From SZUA-430 sp044220975 (GTDB taxonomy: Bacteria > Pseudomonadota > Alphaproteobacteria > Micropepsales > Micropepsaceae), in the NCBI GenBank assembly GCA_044220975.1, contig JBGAPZ010000014.1, positions 1 to 64,000 on the forward strand: a stretch of DNA of 64,000 nucleotides, in the 5' to 3' direction. Shown piece after piece: positions 25,207-32,937 of the stretch. Made by a program: the position numbers and the translations under genes. The stretch's first letter is position 1; every line of letters begins with the position of its first letter. The notes beneath the pieces were generated by a model, which was given only the letters and a program-made list of their open reading frames with translations, searched no databases and had not been told where the DNA came from.

Positions 25207-26265
25207 GTGGCTTCGGCCGTGGTGACGCACTCTCCCTGGTGGGCTAAGCACCGGCATGCGGACCGGCGGCCTTTTCTCGTGGCCCGAAATCGCATCAAGG
25301 CTGCATTTCGCGCGCATTTTGAGGCCCGAGACTTCGTCGAAGTCGAGTGCGCGCAGCTGCAAGTATCGCCCGGGAACGAGACGCATCTGCATGCGTTTGC
25401 GAGTGAGGCGATCGGTCGGGACGGTTCGGTGACGCGATACTATTTGCACACGTCGCCGGAGTTCGCGTGCAAGAAGCTGCTGGCAGCGGGCGAGCGGCGC
25501 ATCTTCGATTTCGCACGCGTGTTCCGCAATCGGGAACACGCACCGGTGAACGTGGCCGAGTTCACGATGCTGGAATGGTATCGCGCGGAGGAGACCTACG
25601 ACGCGGTGATCGCCGATTGCATCGCGCTCATTCGGTTGGCGGCAGAGGTGGCGGGCACCGGCACCCTCTCATATCATGGGCACAAGGTGGCAGCGTCGGC
25701 GGAGGCTGAGCGGATTTCGGTGGCAGAGGCTTTTCGGCGGTATGCGGACATCGATCTGCTCGCGACGGTGACGCCGGATGCCAGTGATCGTGCGGCGTTG
25801 GCGGCGCAAGCGGCGCGCGTTGGCGTGCAGGTTGCTGAGGACGATACGTGGTCCGATGTCTTTAGCCGGGTGCTTTGCGAACGGGTTGAGCCGCGGCTTG
25901 GGTTCGAGCGCCCCGTCATTCTCGACGAATATCCGCGCGTGGAGGCGGCGTTGGCGCGGGCGTCGACGCGCGATCCGCGGGTGGCGGAGCGGTTCGAGGT
26001 TTATGTGTGCGGCGTCGAGCTTGCGAATGGGTTTGGCGAACTCACCGATCCGGTCGAACAGCGCCGGCGCTTCGAGCATGAAATGGCGGAGAAGGCGCGC
26101 GTCTACGGCGAGCGCTATCCGATCGATGAGGATTTCTTGGCTGCGCTGGCGGAGATGCCGCCGGCTAGTGGCGTGGCGATGGGGTTCGACCGTCTCGTGA
26201 TGCTGGCGACGGGTGCACCGCACATCGAGCAGGTGCTTTGGACGCCGCCGGTGGGACGAGCATGA
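25207..26265 (+). CDS. epmA: EF-P lysyltransferase EpmA (GenX/PoxA)
   Basis: A truncated class II lysyl-tRNA synthetase paralog that attaches beta-lysine to EF-P. 352 aa, close to other family members and lacking the anticodon-binding domain. Motif 2 is seen as FARVFRNRE followed by EFTMLEWY, the lysine/ATP pocket as GVELANGFGE, and motif 3 as GVAMGFDRLVML. The start is GTG 25207; alternative GTG codons lie just downstream. It is separated from the divergent efp by 120 bp and overlaps epmB by ATGA. Confidence 0.95.
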   Translation: MASAVVTHSPWWAKHRHADRRPFLVARNRIKAAFRAHFEARDFVEVECAQLQVSPGNETHLHAFASEAIGRDGSVTRYYLHTSPEFACKKLLAAGERRIFDFARVFRNREHAPVNVAEFTMLEWYRAEETYDAVIADCIALIRLAAEVAGTGTLSYHGHKVAASAEAERISVAEAFRRYADIDLLATVTPDASDRAALAAQAARVGVQVAEDDTWSDVFSRVLCERVEPRLGFERPVILDEYPRVEAALARASTRDPRVAERFEVYVCGVELANGFGELTDPVEQRRRFEHEMAEKARVYGERYPIDEDFLAALAEMPPASGVAMGFDRLVMLATGAPHIEQVLWTPPVGRA

Positions 26266-27302
26266 GCGCGCGCACACTCAAGACCGTGACGGATCTGGTC
26301 GATGCAGGGTTGATCGAAGCGGCCCAGGCTTCCACGCTTGGCGATGTCGCCTCGCGTTACGCGATTGCGATCACGGCCGCGATGGATGCGCTGATCGATG
26401 CGGACAATCCTGCCGATCCGATCGGGCGCCAGTTCGTGCCGGACCTGCGCGAGCTGGACGCGCGCCCTCACGAATCCGCAGATCCGATCGGCGACAAGGC
26501 GCACTCGCCGGTCGAAGGGATCGTGCATCGTTATCCGGACCGCGTGCTGCTCAAGATCGTGCATGTGTGCCCGGTTTATTGCCGCTTCTGTTTCCGGCGC
26601 GAAATGGTGGGGCCGGATCGCGAACCGGGGCTCACTCCGGCGGCGCTGGAGCGTGCGCTCGCTTACATCGCGGCGCATAACGAGATTTCGGAGGTCATTT
26701 TGACCGGCGGCGATCCGTTCGTGCTCACCGCGCGGCGGGCGGCGGAATTGACGGAGCGGCTGGCTTCGATCGAACACGTCAAAATCTTGCGCTGGCATAC
26801 GCGGGTTCCGGTCGTCGATCCGGAACGCGTCACCGACGAGTTCGTGCGCGCGTTGAAGTCCAAGCAAGCGTCGACCTTCGTGGCGCTGCACGCGAACCAT
26901 GCGCGGGAGTTCACACCGGCTGCCCGGAGCGCGATTGCCCGGATCGTGGATGCGGGCATTCCGATGTTGAGCCAGTCGGTGCTGCTGAAAGGCGTGAATG
27001 ACAGCGTGGACGCACTCTCGGAATTGATGCGGGCGTTCGTCGAAAACCGGATCAAGCCGTACTACCTGCATCACGCGGACTTAGCGCCCGGGACCGCGCA
27101 TTTTCGCACGACAATCGAAGAGGGTCAGGCATTGATGCGCGCGTTGCGGCGGCGCGTCTCAGGGATCGCGTTGCCCGCTTATGTGCTCGATATTCCAGGC
27201 GGGCACGCGAAGGCGAATTTGGAGCTCTGCGATATCGAGCGCAGCGCAGAGGGACTGCGCGTGCGCGACGACCAGGGCACTTGGCACGACTACGCGGGTT
27301 AG
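26262..27302 (+). CDS. epmB: EF-P beta-lysylation protein EpmB (lysine 2,3-aminomutase family)
   Basis: A radical SAM enzyme that converts lysine to beta-lysine for EF-P. 346 aa. The cluster motif is CPVYCRFC (Cys103, Cys107, Cys110), followed by ILTGGDPF and, near the end, a PLP-lysine segment DIPGGHAKANL. It lacks the long extensions of catabolic KamA enzymes, and its position after epmA supports the EpmB role. Start ATG 26262 overlaps the epmA stop by 4 nt. The E. coli third enzyme, EpmC hydroxylase, is not found in the window. Confidence 0.94.
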   Translation: MSARTLKTVTDLVDAGLIEAAQASTLGDVASRYAIAITAAMDALIDADNPADPIGRQFVPDLRELDARPHESADPIGDKAHSPVEGIVHRYPDRVLLKIVHVCPVYCRFCFRREMVGPDREPGLTPAALERALAYIAAHNEISEVILTGGDPFVLTARRAAELTERLASIEHVKILRWHTRVPVVDPERVTDEFVRALKSKQASTFVALHANHAREFTPAARSAIARIVDAGIPMLSQSVLLKGVNDSVDALSELMRAFVENRIKPYYLHHADLAPGTAHFRTTIEEGQALMRALRRRVSGIALPAYVLDIPGGHAKANLELCDIERSAEGLRVRDDQGTWHDYAG

Positions 27303-27304
27303 AG

Positions 27305-30133
27305 CTACTTCGGCAGGACGCGAATATCGATCCTGCGCTTGTTGTCCAAGAATGCCTTTGCAGCCGCCGCCACGTCTTCGGCGGTGATCGTCGCGTAATC
27401 GTCCATCACGGTTCGGACGCGGTCGAGGTTGCGCGGGTCGGATTGGATGTCTTGCAGCGCGCCGATCCAGTACGCGTTCGTCGATTCCGAGGCATAGTGT
27501 TGGTAGAGCACGGGCTTGCGCGCGCGTTCGAGCAGGTCTTTGGACACGGGCGCGCTTGCCAACTCCTGCACGATCTCGTCCAGCGTCGTGAAGAAGAGGT
27601 CGACCTGGTCGGGCTTCGGTTCGACGCCGGCGAGAATGTAGCCGTAGCCTTTCAGCGCTTGCGACGAGTAGGCGCTCCCGAACGGCACATACGTGCCGCC
27701 TTGCTTCTCGCGCACTTCGTCGAGCAGACGCAGCTGCAGGATTTCGCTCATGATCGCGAGGGCGCGCTCGCGGCGGACGTCGCTGAAGACGTCCGGACCG
27801 GGGAACGCCACCGCAACGGCGGTTTGATCTTCGCGCCCGTTGTGACGCAATTCGATCGCGCGCCGCTTTGCCGGAAAGCGCACGTCCCGCGCGCCGTCGG
27901 GCAGTTTGAATGTGGTGGGGCGCGGCGGCAGCGCGCCGAACGTCTGCGCGGTTGCGTTGATGGCGTCCTCGACTTTCACGTGGCCCACGATTGTGACCTC
28001 AACCGGTGCGCCGACCAGCGAGGGGGTCATCGCGGCTTTGATGTCGTCCATGGTGAGCGCGCGCATGTCGTCGAGCGACGCCGCTGCCCAGCGCGGGTCG
28101 TTGTCGTGAACGATTGCCGGGATTTCGCGTGCAAGCACACCCATTGGCGTCGACGACTGTTCGCGCAGCTGTCCGTCGCCGGCGGACTGCAAGCGGCGCA
28201 GGCCGTCTGGGCGATAGGCGGGGTCGGTAAAGAACGCTGCGAGCACGCGCAACTGCAGCAGCACGTCGCGTTCGACGGTGTCGCCGGAGAGTTGGTAGAC
28301 GTCCTCATCGAGGTCGAGATTGATCCCGGCGAAATGCCCGGGCTCGGTTTGCTCCAACTCGCCGATTTCGAGCTTGCCGAGGCCACCTTCAACGAACGCG
28401 AACGGCAGCGCCCACGCGACGCCGCGCTTCGTCTTCGGTAGTGCGAGATAACCGCCCGCGAAGCGAACCACGACGCTGACCTTGTCTTTTTCGAACGCGG
28501 TCGATTTGACGTTCAGCTTCACGCCGTTCTGGAAGCGCACGAGGGTCGCCCCCAAATCGGCGAGCGACTTCCGCTCGGCAACGACGCCTTTCGGTCCGAA
28601 GTCGCGATAGCTGAACTCCTTGATCGTGCTCGCGGGCGGTGCTGCGACGGGAACCTTTGTGCTGGCTAGGTAGGCTGCGCGGATTGCGTCTGTGCCGCCG
28701 GCGGGGGCCTGCGAACTCGTGAAGAAGATGAGCGGCGGCGCGCCGTTGCCCATGGATGCTTTCAGGACCTGCGTCGTGGTTTGCGCCTTCAGGCCTTTGA
28801 TGCTGGCGCTATAGAGCGCGAGATCGGTCTTTGCATCGGTCGGCACGCGGTTCGCTTCGAGCGAGGCCATGATCAGATCGGCAACGTCGGCGTTCGAGCG
28901 CGTGTTTTCGTTCGCGGCGACCAGCTTGTACGGCGATTGCTGCTCCAACGCTTCGCGATCGACTTCGGCTTGCTGCAAGCCGTGAACCATCGCGCGGCGC
29001 AATTCCTGCTCTGCGGCGGCGAGGCCCTTTTGCCACCCGCCGGCCTTCGTGCGGATTTGGAGTGCGTTCACGACCCCTGCCCCGCCGATCTGTTCGCGGC
29101 CGACATGCGCTTCGATAAATGGGGCGTCCGCCAACCGCGCGAGTTTGCTCAAGCGGCGGTTCACGACCGTGAAGGCAACGAGGCGCGCGTGGATTTCGCG
29201 GCGGCGTGCAGTCGAGTCCGGGCGGGTATCTTCCGGCGATACCCAACTGAGTACGATGCTTTCGTCGAGGCCCGGCTGTATTACCTGCGCGACTTCGAGA
29301 CCGCGCGGCTTCGGCTTACCGAAGTCTTCCGGTGGCAAGGGACCTGCTTGCTTCCACGAACCGAAGACCGCCGCAATCTTGGCTTCGATCAGAGCCGGAT
29401 TCACGTCGCCCGATACAACGAGGAGCGAGCGCTCAGGCCGGTAGTAGCGCTCATAGAAGCTGCGCAGTTCCTTGGGCCCGGCGTTGCGGATGAAATTCGT
29501 GTCGCCGATCGGAAAGCGCGTCGGATATTTTTGTCCGGCGAACAGCAGGCGGATCTGCGCTTCGTTTGCACGCTGGTTTGGCGTGTCGCGCGAGCGTTCC
29601 TCGGACAGGATTACGCCGCGCTCGTTCTTGATCGCTGTTTCCGACAGCGTAAGGCGGTCGGCCATCTCGCGCATGATGTTAAAGCCGGCGTCGAGCGTCG
29701 CCGGGCGAACGCTGGGCAGTGAGATCGTGAACGAGGTGTTGTCGAAATCGGTCGCCGCGTTCGCGTTCGAACCGATCTGGATGCCCATGCGCTGCAGCGC
29801 GCGGAACATCTCGCCCTCGGGGTAGTTCTGCGAGCCGTTGAACGCCATGTGCTCGAGGAAGTGGGCGACGCCGCGCTCATTCTCGTTTTCATGGAGCGAG
29901 CCCGCGGCGACGCGCAGACGCAACGTCACGGTTCCTTCGGGATTCTGGTTCGGCCTGATCGCGTAGCGCATGCCGTTCGGCAATACGCCGAATTTGATCG
30001 CGGGGTCGGGCTTAAGGTCGGAACCTTCGTGGGGCCAAATCCCGCGGGCGTTCGCTACGGCGATGAAAGCGATCAGAAGGAGGAGAAACGAAGCCGCAAT
30101 CAGACGACGGTCAACAAAACGCCACGCCCGCAT
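27305..30133 (-). CDS. M16 family zinc metallopeptidase (two-domain, secreted)
   Basis: A 942-aa pitrilysin-type protease. An N-terminal hydrophobic segment (residues 11-29) acts as a signal peptide or anchor. The inverted zinc motif HFLEH is at residues 91-95, with the third ligand Glu expected about 75 residues later in the ETAIKNERGVILSEERS region. The C-terminal half is a second, inactive M16-like domain (ELRHNGREDQTAVAVAF, EILQLRLLDEVREKQGG). Start ATG 30133 is chosen over an adjacent TTG because GGGAG lies six bases upstream. Likely periplasmic peptide degradation. Convergent with epmB, 2 nt apart. Confidence 0.93.
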   Translation of the reverse strand: MRAWRFVDRRLIAASFLLLLIAFIAVANARGIWPHEGSDLKPDPAIKFGVLPNGMRYAIRPNQNPEGTVTLRLRVAAGSLHENENERGVAHFLEHMAFNGSQNYPEGEMFRALQRMGIQIGSNANAATDFDNTSFTISLPSVRPATLDAGFNIMREMADRLTLSETAIKNERGVILSEERSRDTPNQRANEAQIRLLFAGQKYPTRFPIGDTNFIRNAGPKELRSFYERYYRPERSLLVVSGDVNPALIEAKIAAVFGSWKQAGPLPPEDFGKPKPRGLEVAQVIQPGLDESIVLSWVSPEDTRPDSTARRREIHARLVAFTVVNRRLSKLARLADAPFIEAHVGREQIGGAGVVNALQIRTKAGGWQKGLAAAEQELRRAMVHGLQQAEVDREALEQQSPYKLVAANENTRSNADVADLIMASLEANRVPTDAKTDLALYSASIKGLKAQTTTQVLKASMGNGAPPLIFFTSSQAPAGGTDAIRAAYLASTKVPVAAPPASTIKEFSYRDFGPKGVVAERKSLADLGATLVRFQNGVKLNVKSTAFEKDKVSVVVRFAGGYLALPKTKRGVAWALPFAFVEGGLGKLEIGELEQTEPGHFAGINLDLDEDVYQLSGDTVERDVLLQLRVLAAFFTDPAYRPDGLRRLQSAGDGQLREQSSTPMGVLAREIPAIVHDNDPRWAAASLDDMRALTMDDIKAAMTPSLVGAPVEVTIVGHVKVEDAINATAQTFGALPPRPTTFKLPDGARDVRFPAKRRAIELRHNGREDQTAVAVAFPGPDVFSDVRRERALAIMSEILQLRLLDEVREKQGGTYVPFGSAYSSQALKGYGYILAGVEPKPDQVDLFFTTLDEIVQELASAPVSKDLLERARKPVLYQHYASESTNAYWIGALQDIQSDPRNLDRVRTVMDDYATITAEDVAAAAKAFLDNKRRIDIRVLPK

Positions 30134-30206
30134 CAAATACTCCCAACAGAATTGCCGACCAGAGGCGGCGAAATGGACAGGCGATTGCGGCTCGGATGTG
30201 GCCGGA

Positions 30207-31076
30207 TCAACGTATTATGCCGTTTCCGGGTGCCTTGTCTCCCCCGATAGGCCCGCTAATTGCCGCCGCCCGCGCCATTTTTTGAAAGTCAGCGATGCCG
30301 CGCGCTTCGATGCGCTTGCGCTCGGCTTCCTGCGTTTCCTTTTGCAGGACGAATTGCATGGCCAAGGCTTGTTGTTCGGCGGACAGCTTCTTTTCGATCG
30401 CATCGCGCACCTGGTCGGGGATGCCGATATTGCGCAAGAGAACCTGCTGCAAGATGACCGCGCGGCCGGTAAACTTGTAGTCGTCGAGCAAGCGGCGAAG
30501 GTGTAGGCGCAGGATGGTTTCCATTCCCGTCGTCAACTGCGTGCGTTTGGTGCTGTAGGCTTCTTGCGCGCTAAAACTCGCCAGCGCTTCGCGCACCGCC
30601 GTGCGGGTGGCGGGTACGACGATCTTGTTCGCGTAATCTTCGCCCAGATGCTGGAACACCCAGGGGGCGTCGGCCTCAACCAGACGGTAGTAGACGGTCA
30701 CATCGAGCGGCATGCGCATGCCGTCAGACGAAATGGCATCGACGGATTCACTTGTGTTTTGACTGCCGCCCGGCCCCGCATGAACACTGACCGTTTCGGT
30801 GCGCGCCGACATTTGCGTCACGCTCTTCAGCGGATTTATGAGATGCAGGCCCTGGCCCAGCGGCGCAGGGTCTACTGCGCCAAACAACGTCGCAACGCCC
30901 ACTTGGCCGGCGCCGATCTGCGTGAAGCCGCTGGAGATCAGCGCGAGGATGCCGAGAACGAATGCAAGCAGGGACAGTGCGCGCGGCACGAAGGCGCCTC
31001 GCCCGCCCGGTCCCGACCAAGCCGTCATGCCGACGATCACGGAGACCACCAAACAGACGACGCCGAACATGATCAT
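30207..31076 (-). CDS. SPFH/band 7 (prohibitin-like) membrane protein
   Basis: A 289-aa protein with two N-terminal transmembrane segments (about residues 3-18 and 32-49) followed by a band 7 domain: GQVGVATLFGAV, GLHLINPLKSV, DVTVYYRL, and a long helical end with ALAMQFVLQKETQEAERKRIEARGI in segments. Such proteins assemble into large membrane rings that regulate proteases such as FtsH; no nfeD or ftsH partner is adjacent. Start ATG 31076 has GGAGGG upstream. It lies upstream of the M16 protease on the same strand (73 nt gap), which would fit a proteostasis link. Confidence 0.87.
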   Translation of the reverse strand: MIMFGVVCLVVSVIVGMTAWSGPGGRGAFVPRALSLLAFVLGILALISSGFTQIGAGQVGVATLFGAVDPAPLGQGLHLINPLKSVTQMSARTETVSVHAGPGGSQNTSESVDAISSDGMRMPLDVTVYYRLVEADAPWVFQHLGEDYANKIVVPATRTAVREALASFSAQEAYSTKRTQLTTGMETILRLHLRRLLDDYKFTGRAVILQQVLLRNIGIPDQVRDAIEKKLSAEQQALAMQFVLQKETQEAERKRIEARGIADFQKMARAAAISGPIGGDKAPGNGIIR

Positions 31077-31295
31077 TCGCGGGCCCTCCGCCGCGCGATT
31101 GCGGAATCAGTGCGCAGCTGACGGCATCATTGCCGACGCGCTCGGATTTCGGGTGCTCCTGCGTAATTTTTCCCCATCTGAGGGAGTGTGATCCCCACCC
31201 CATAGCGGCGCCATTTCGTTGGTCGGGTGATCGCTCGCACTTTCATCATTTGCAGTCTGTGCTACGCGTTTTGGATCATCTGGGGAGAGCGACCT

Positions 31296-32474
31296 GTGCG
31301 TGCTTGTGTGTTGATTGCCGGCGCCGTTGTTGCAGCACTCGCTGTTGCGCCGGCGGTTGCTGAAAATTGGTCGCCGGAAAAAGCGACGTTTGCGACAGCC
31401 AAAATGCAGGCTCTGATCGGCACTGCGCCAGGGCAAACACCCGCAATTTCAGTCGGGGTTTCGATCAACGGCAAGCCAGTCTTTACGACCGGCGCGGGAA
31501 CGGCATCGCCGGGAACGCCGGCGACAGAGTTCACGGGATATCAGATCGGTTCGCTGAGCAAGCAGCTGACGGCCGCCACAATGCTTGCATTGATCGAAAA
31601 GAAGGGCGGATCGAAGTTTTCGCTGGAAACGAAGATCAAAGATACGCTGCCCGACAGCTTTCCCTTCTCGAAAACCGGTGCCGAAACCATTCGGCATCTG
31701 CTGAATATGCAGACCGGATATGTCGAATACACCAGCCCACCCTCGAGTGCGTCCAATCTGCCTAACGGATTTGCGGCGATCGAGCGCCAGGCTTTGCGCG
31801 GATACGTTTACGCGCTGCTGCGCGAATTTCCGGCCACGACGCCGCCGGGGACGCAGTATGTCTACCGGAATACCAACTACTATTTGATTTCGCTGGTAAT
31901 CGAGAAGCTCGGTGGCTTCTCGGACTATCGCGACGCCATGAAGGACTATGTGTTCAAGGCTGCAGGTATGACGCAGTCCGGGTTTGTGGGCGCGTCGCCG
32001 GCCACGGTGCCCGTTGCGTTGCCGCCCTTCGATACGTCGAAGTCGGCGGTGAACAAAGCGCACTGGCCACGCGGTGCTGGCGACGTCATCAGCACCGTCA
32101 CAGACATGCTCAAGTGGCACGCGGCTTTCATGAACGACAAAGTCATGAGCACAGCTTCGCGAGCGACGATGGCAACGCCGCCGGTCGGAAGCCCGTATGC
32201 GATGGGGTGGATCGCAGCCGTGACACCGCCGTATATCTGGCTCAACCACAGCGGTGTGATCGCAGGCTACTCGTCGTTCGACGGCATCTTCATCAACGCA
32301 AGTTCGAAGGGTTGGGTTTCGGCCGTGGCCCTTGCGAGCAACGACAAGGTTCCCGTCGATAAGTTGGTGACCTGCTTGGCGCAGCTCGCGATGGACCCGT
32401 CGCCGACACTGAAGGGCTTGGGCGCGGGCGCAAAATTCGCGTGCGGGATCAGTAACAAAATGTTCGGCCTTTAA
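31296..32474 (+). CDS. secreted serine hydrolase, beta-lactamase/class C fold
   Basis: A 392-aa penicillin-binding-protein-like hydrolase. The start is GTG 31296 because GGGGAGAG lies at 31282-31289 and a clean signal peptide (residues 1-22, ending APAVA) begins there; a longer frame from 31227 has no such support. Motif SLSK has Ser86 and Lys89, the second motif is YRN (190-192), and the third is HSG in WLNHSGVIAGY, so all three motifs of the fold are present. Likely an esterase or D,D-peptidase. It is unrelated in operon terms to the similar gene at 7177-8349. Confidence 0.88.
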   Translation: MRACVLIAGAVVAALAVAPAVAENWSPEKATFATAKMQALIGTAPGQTPAISVGVSINGKPVFTTGAGTASPGTPATEFTGYQIGSLSKQLTAATMLALIEKKGGSKFSLETKIKDTLPDSFPFSKTGAETIRHLLNMQTGYVEYTSPPSSASNLPNGFAAIERQALRGYVYALLREFPATTPPGTQYVYRNTNYYLISLVIEKLGGFSDYRDAMKDYVFKAAGMTQSGFVGASPATVPVALPPFDTSKSAVNKAHWPRGAGDVISTVTDMLKWHAAFMNDKVMSTASRATMATPPVGSPYAMGWIAAVTPPYIWLNHSGVIAGYSSFDGIFINASSKGWVSAVALASNDKVPVDKLVTCLAQLAMDPSPTLKGLGAGAKFACGISNKMFGL

Positions 32475-32711
32475 GTTGCGAAGCACAGATTCCCGCCGAA
32501 TTCAGAGCGTGTAGAAAAGGCTTTTTCGCGACTCAGAGAATCGGTGCATGCTTTGCGCCGGGAGTTCGATTCCTTGGGATCGGATCGCGTTGCGTTGCGC
32601 GATCTCGGGCGGGCTTACCTGATCAGATGTGCCCCGATCTGTGGGCATCCTGTGGCCGTTTTTGGGCATAGCTGCGTGGAAAGCTATGTCCACAGAAACG
32701 ATTCTGCGCAC

Positions 32712-32759
32712 CCACTAAATGTGGTATTTGCTAACGGGCATTAACACTAAATCTGTTGC
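32712..32759 (+). promoter_or_regulatory. tandem NrdR-type boxes upstream of nrdJ
   Basis: Two related 16-mers, at 32712-32727 (core CCACTAAATGTGG) and 32744-32759 (core ACACTAAATCTGT), each match 11 of 16 positions of the NrdR consensus as I remember it. Their starts are 32 bp apart, three helical turns, which is the known spacing of paired NrdR boxes. The second box overlaps the likely -35 element, consistent with repression when dATP/ATP is high. Confidence 0.65.
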
Positions 32760-32784
32760 GGCGATCAAAATGTAGGTACTAGAT
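32756..32784 (+). promoter_or_regulatory. likely sigma-70 promoter of nrdJ
   Basis: TTGCGG (32756-32761), a 17-nt spacer, and CTAGAT (32779-32784). The -35 is a moderate match and the -10 is weak, but the position directly after the NrdR boxes and directly before the structured leader supports it. Transcription would begin near 32791. Confidence 0.45.
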
Positions 32785-32785
32785 A

Positions 32786-32937
32786 GGGGTCCCTGTTAGC
32801 CAAGAATTTTGGGCACCAGGGACTGCTCGCGCGGGGGACTTTGGTGAAGCGCGCGAGGCTCGGTCCCAACAGCTCCAAAACACCTCTCGGCCCTCAGGGA
32901 CAGTCATCACCCAGGGCACTCAAGAGGGGCTTCACGC
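32786..32937 (+). ncRNA. structured 5' leader of nrdJ with alternative pairings and masked ribosome site
   Basis: About 150 nt between the promoter and the nrdJ ATG. Hairpin A: GTCCCTG (32789-32795) with CAGGGAC (32817-32823). Hairpin B: CTCGCGCG (32826-32833) with CGCGCGAG (32850-32857). Hairpin C: CCTCT (32883-32887) with AGAGG (32923-32927) plus GCCCT (32890-32894) with AGGGC (32913-32917); its 3' strand is the Shine-Dalgarno AGAGGGG of nrdJ. A second CAGGGAC (32895-32901) and a GTCCC (32863-32867) allow competing pairings. This looks like a translational switch, but the canonical cobalamin box GCCACTG is absent. The rest of the 463-bp gap (32475-32711) shows no gene. Confidence 0.5.

Noticed and set aside
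32786..32937. Canonical cobalamin riboswitch
   Set aside because: The conserved GCCACTG box and the usual core order are not present; only partial resemblance, so kept as an unclassified leader.
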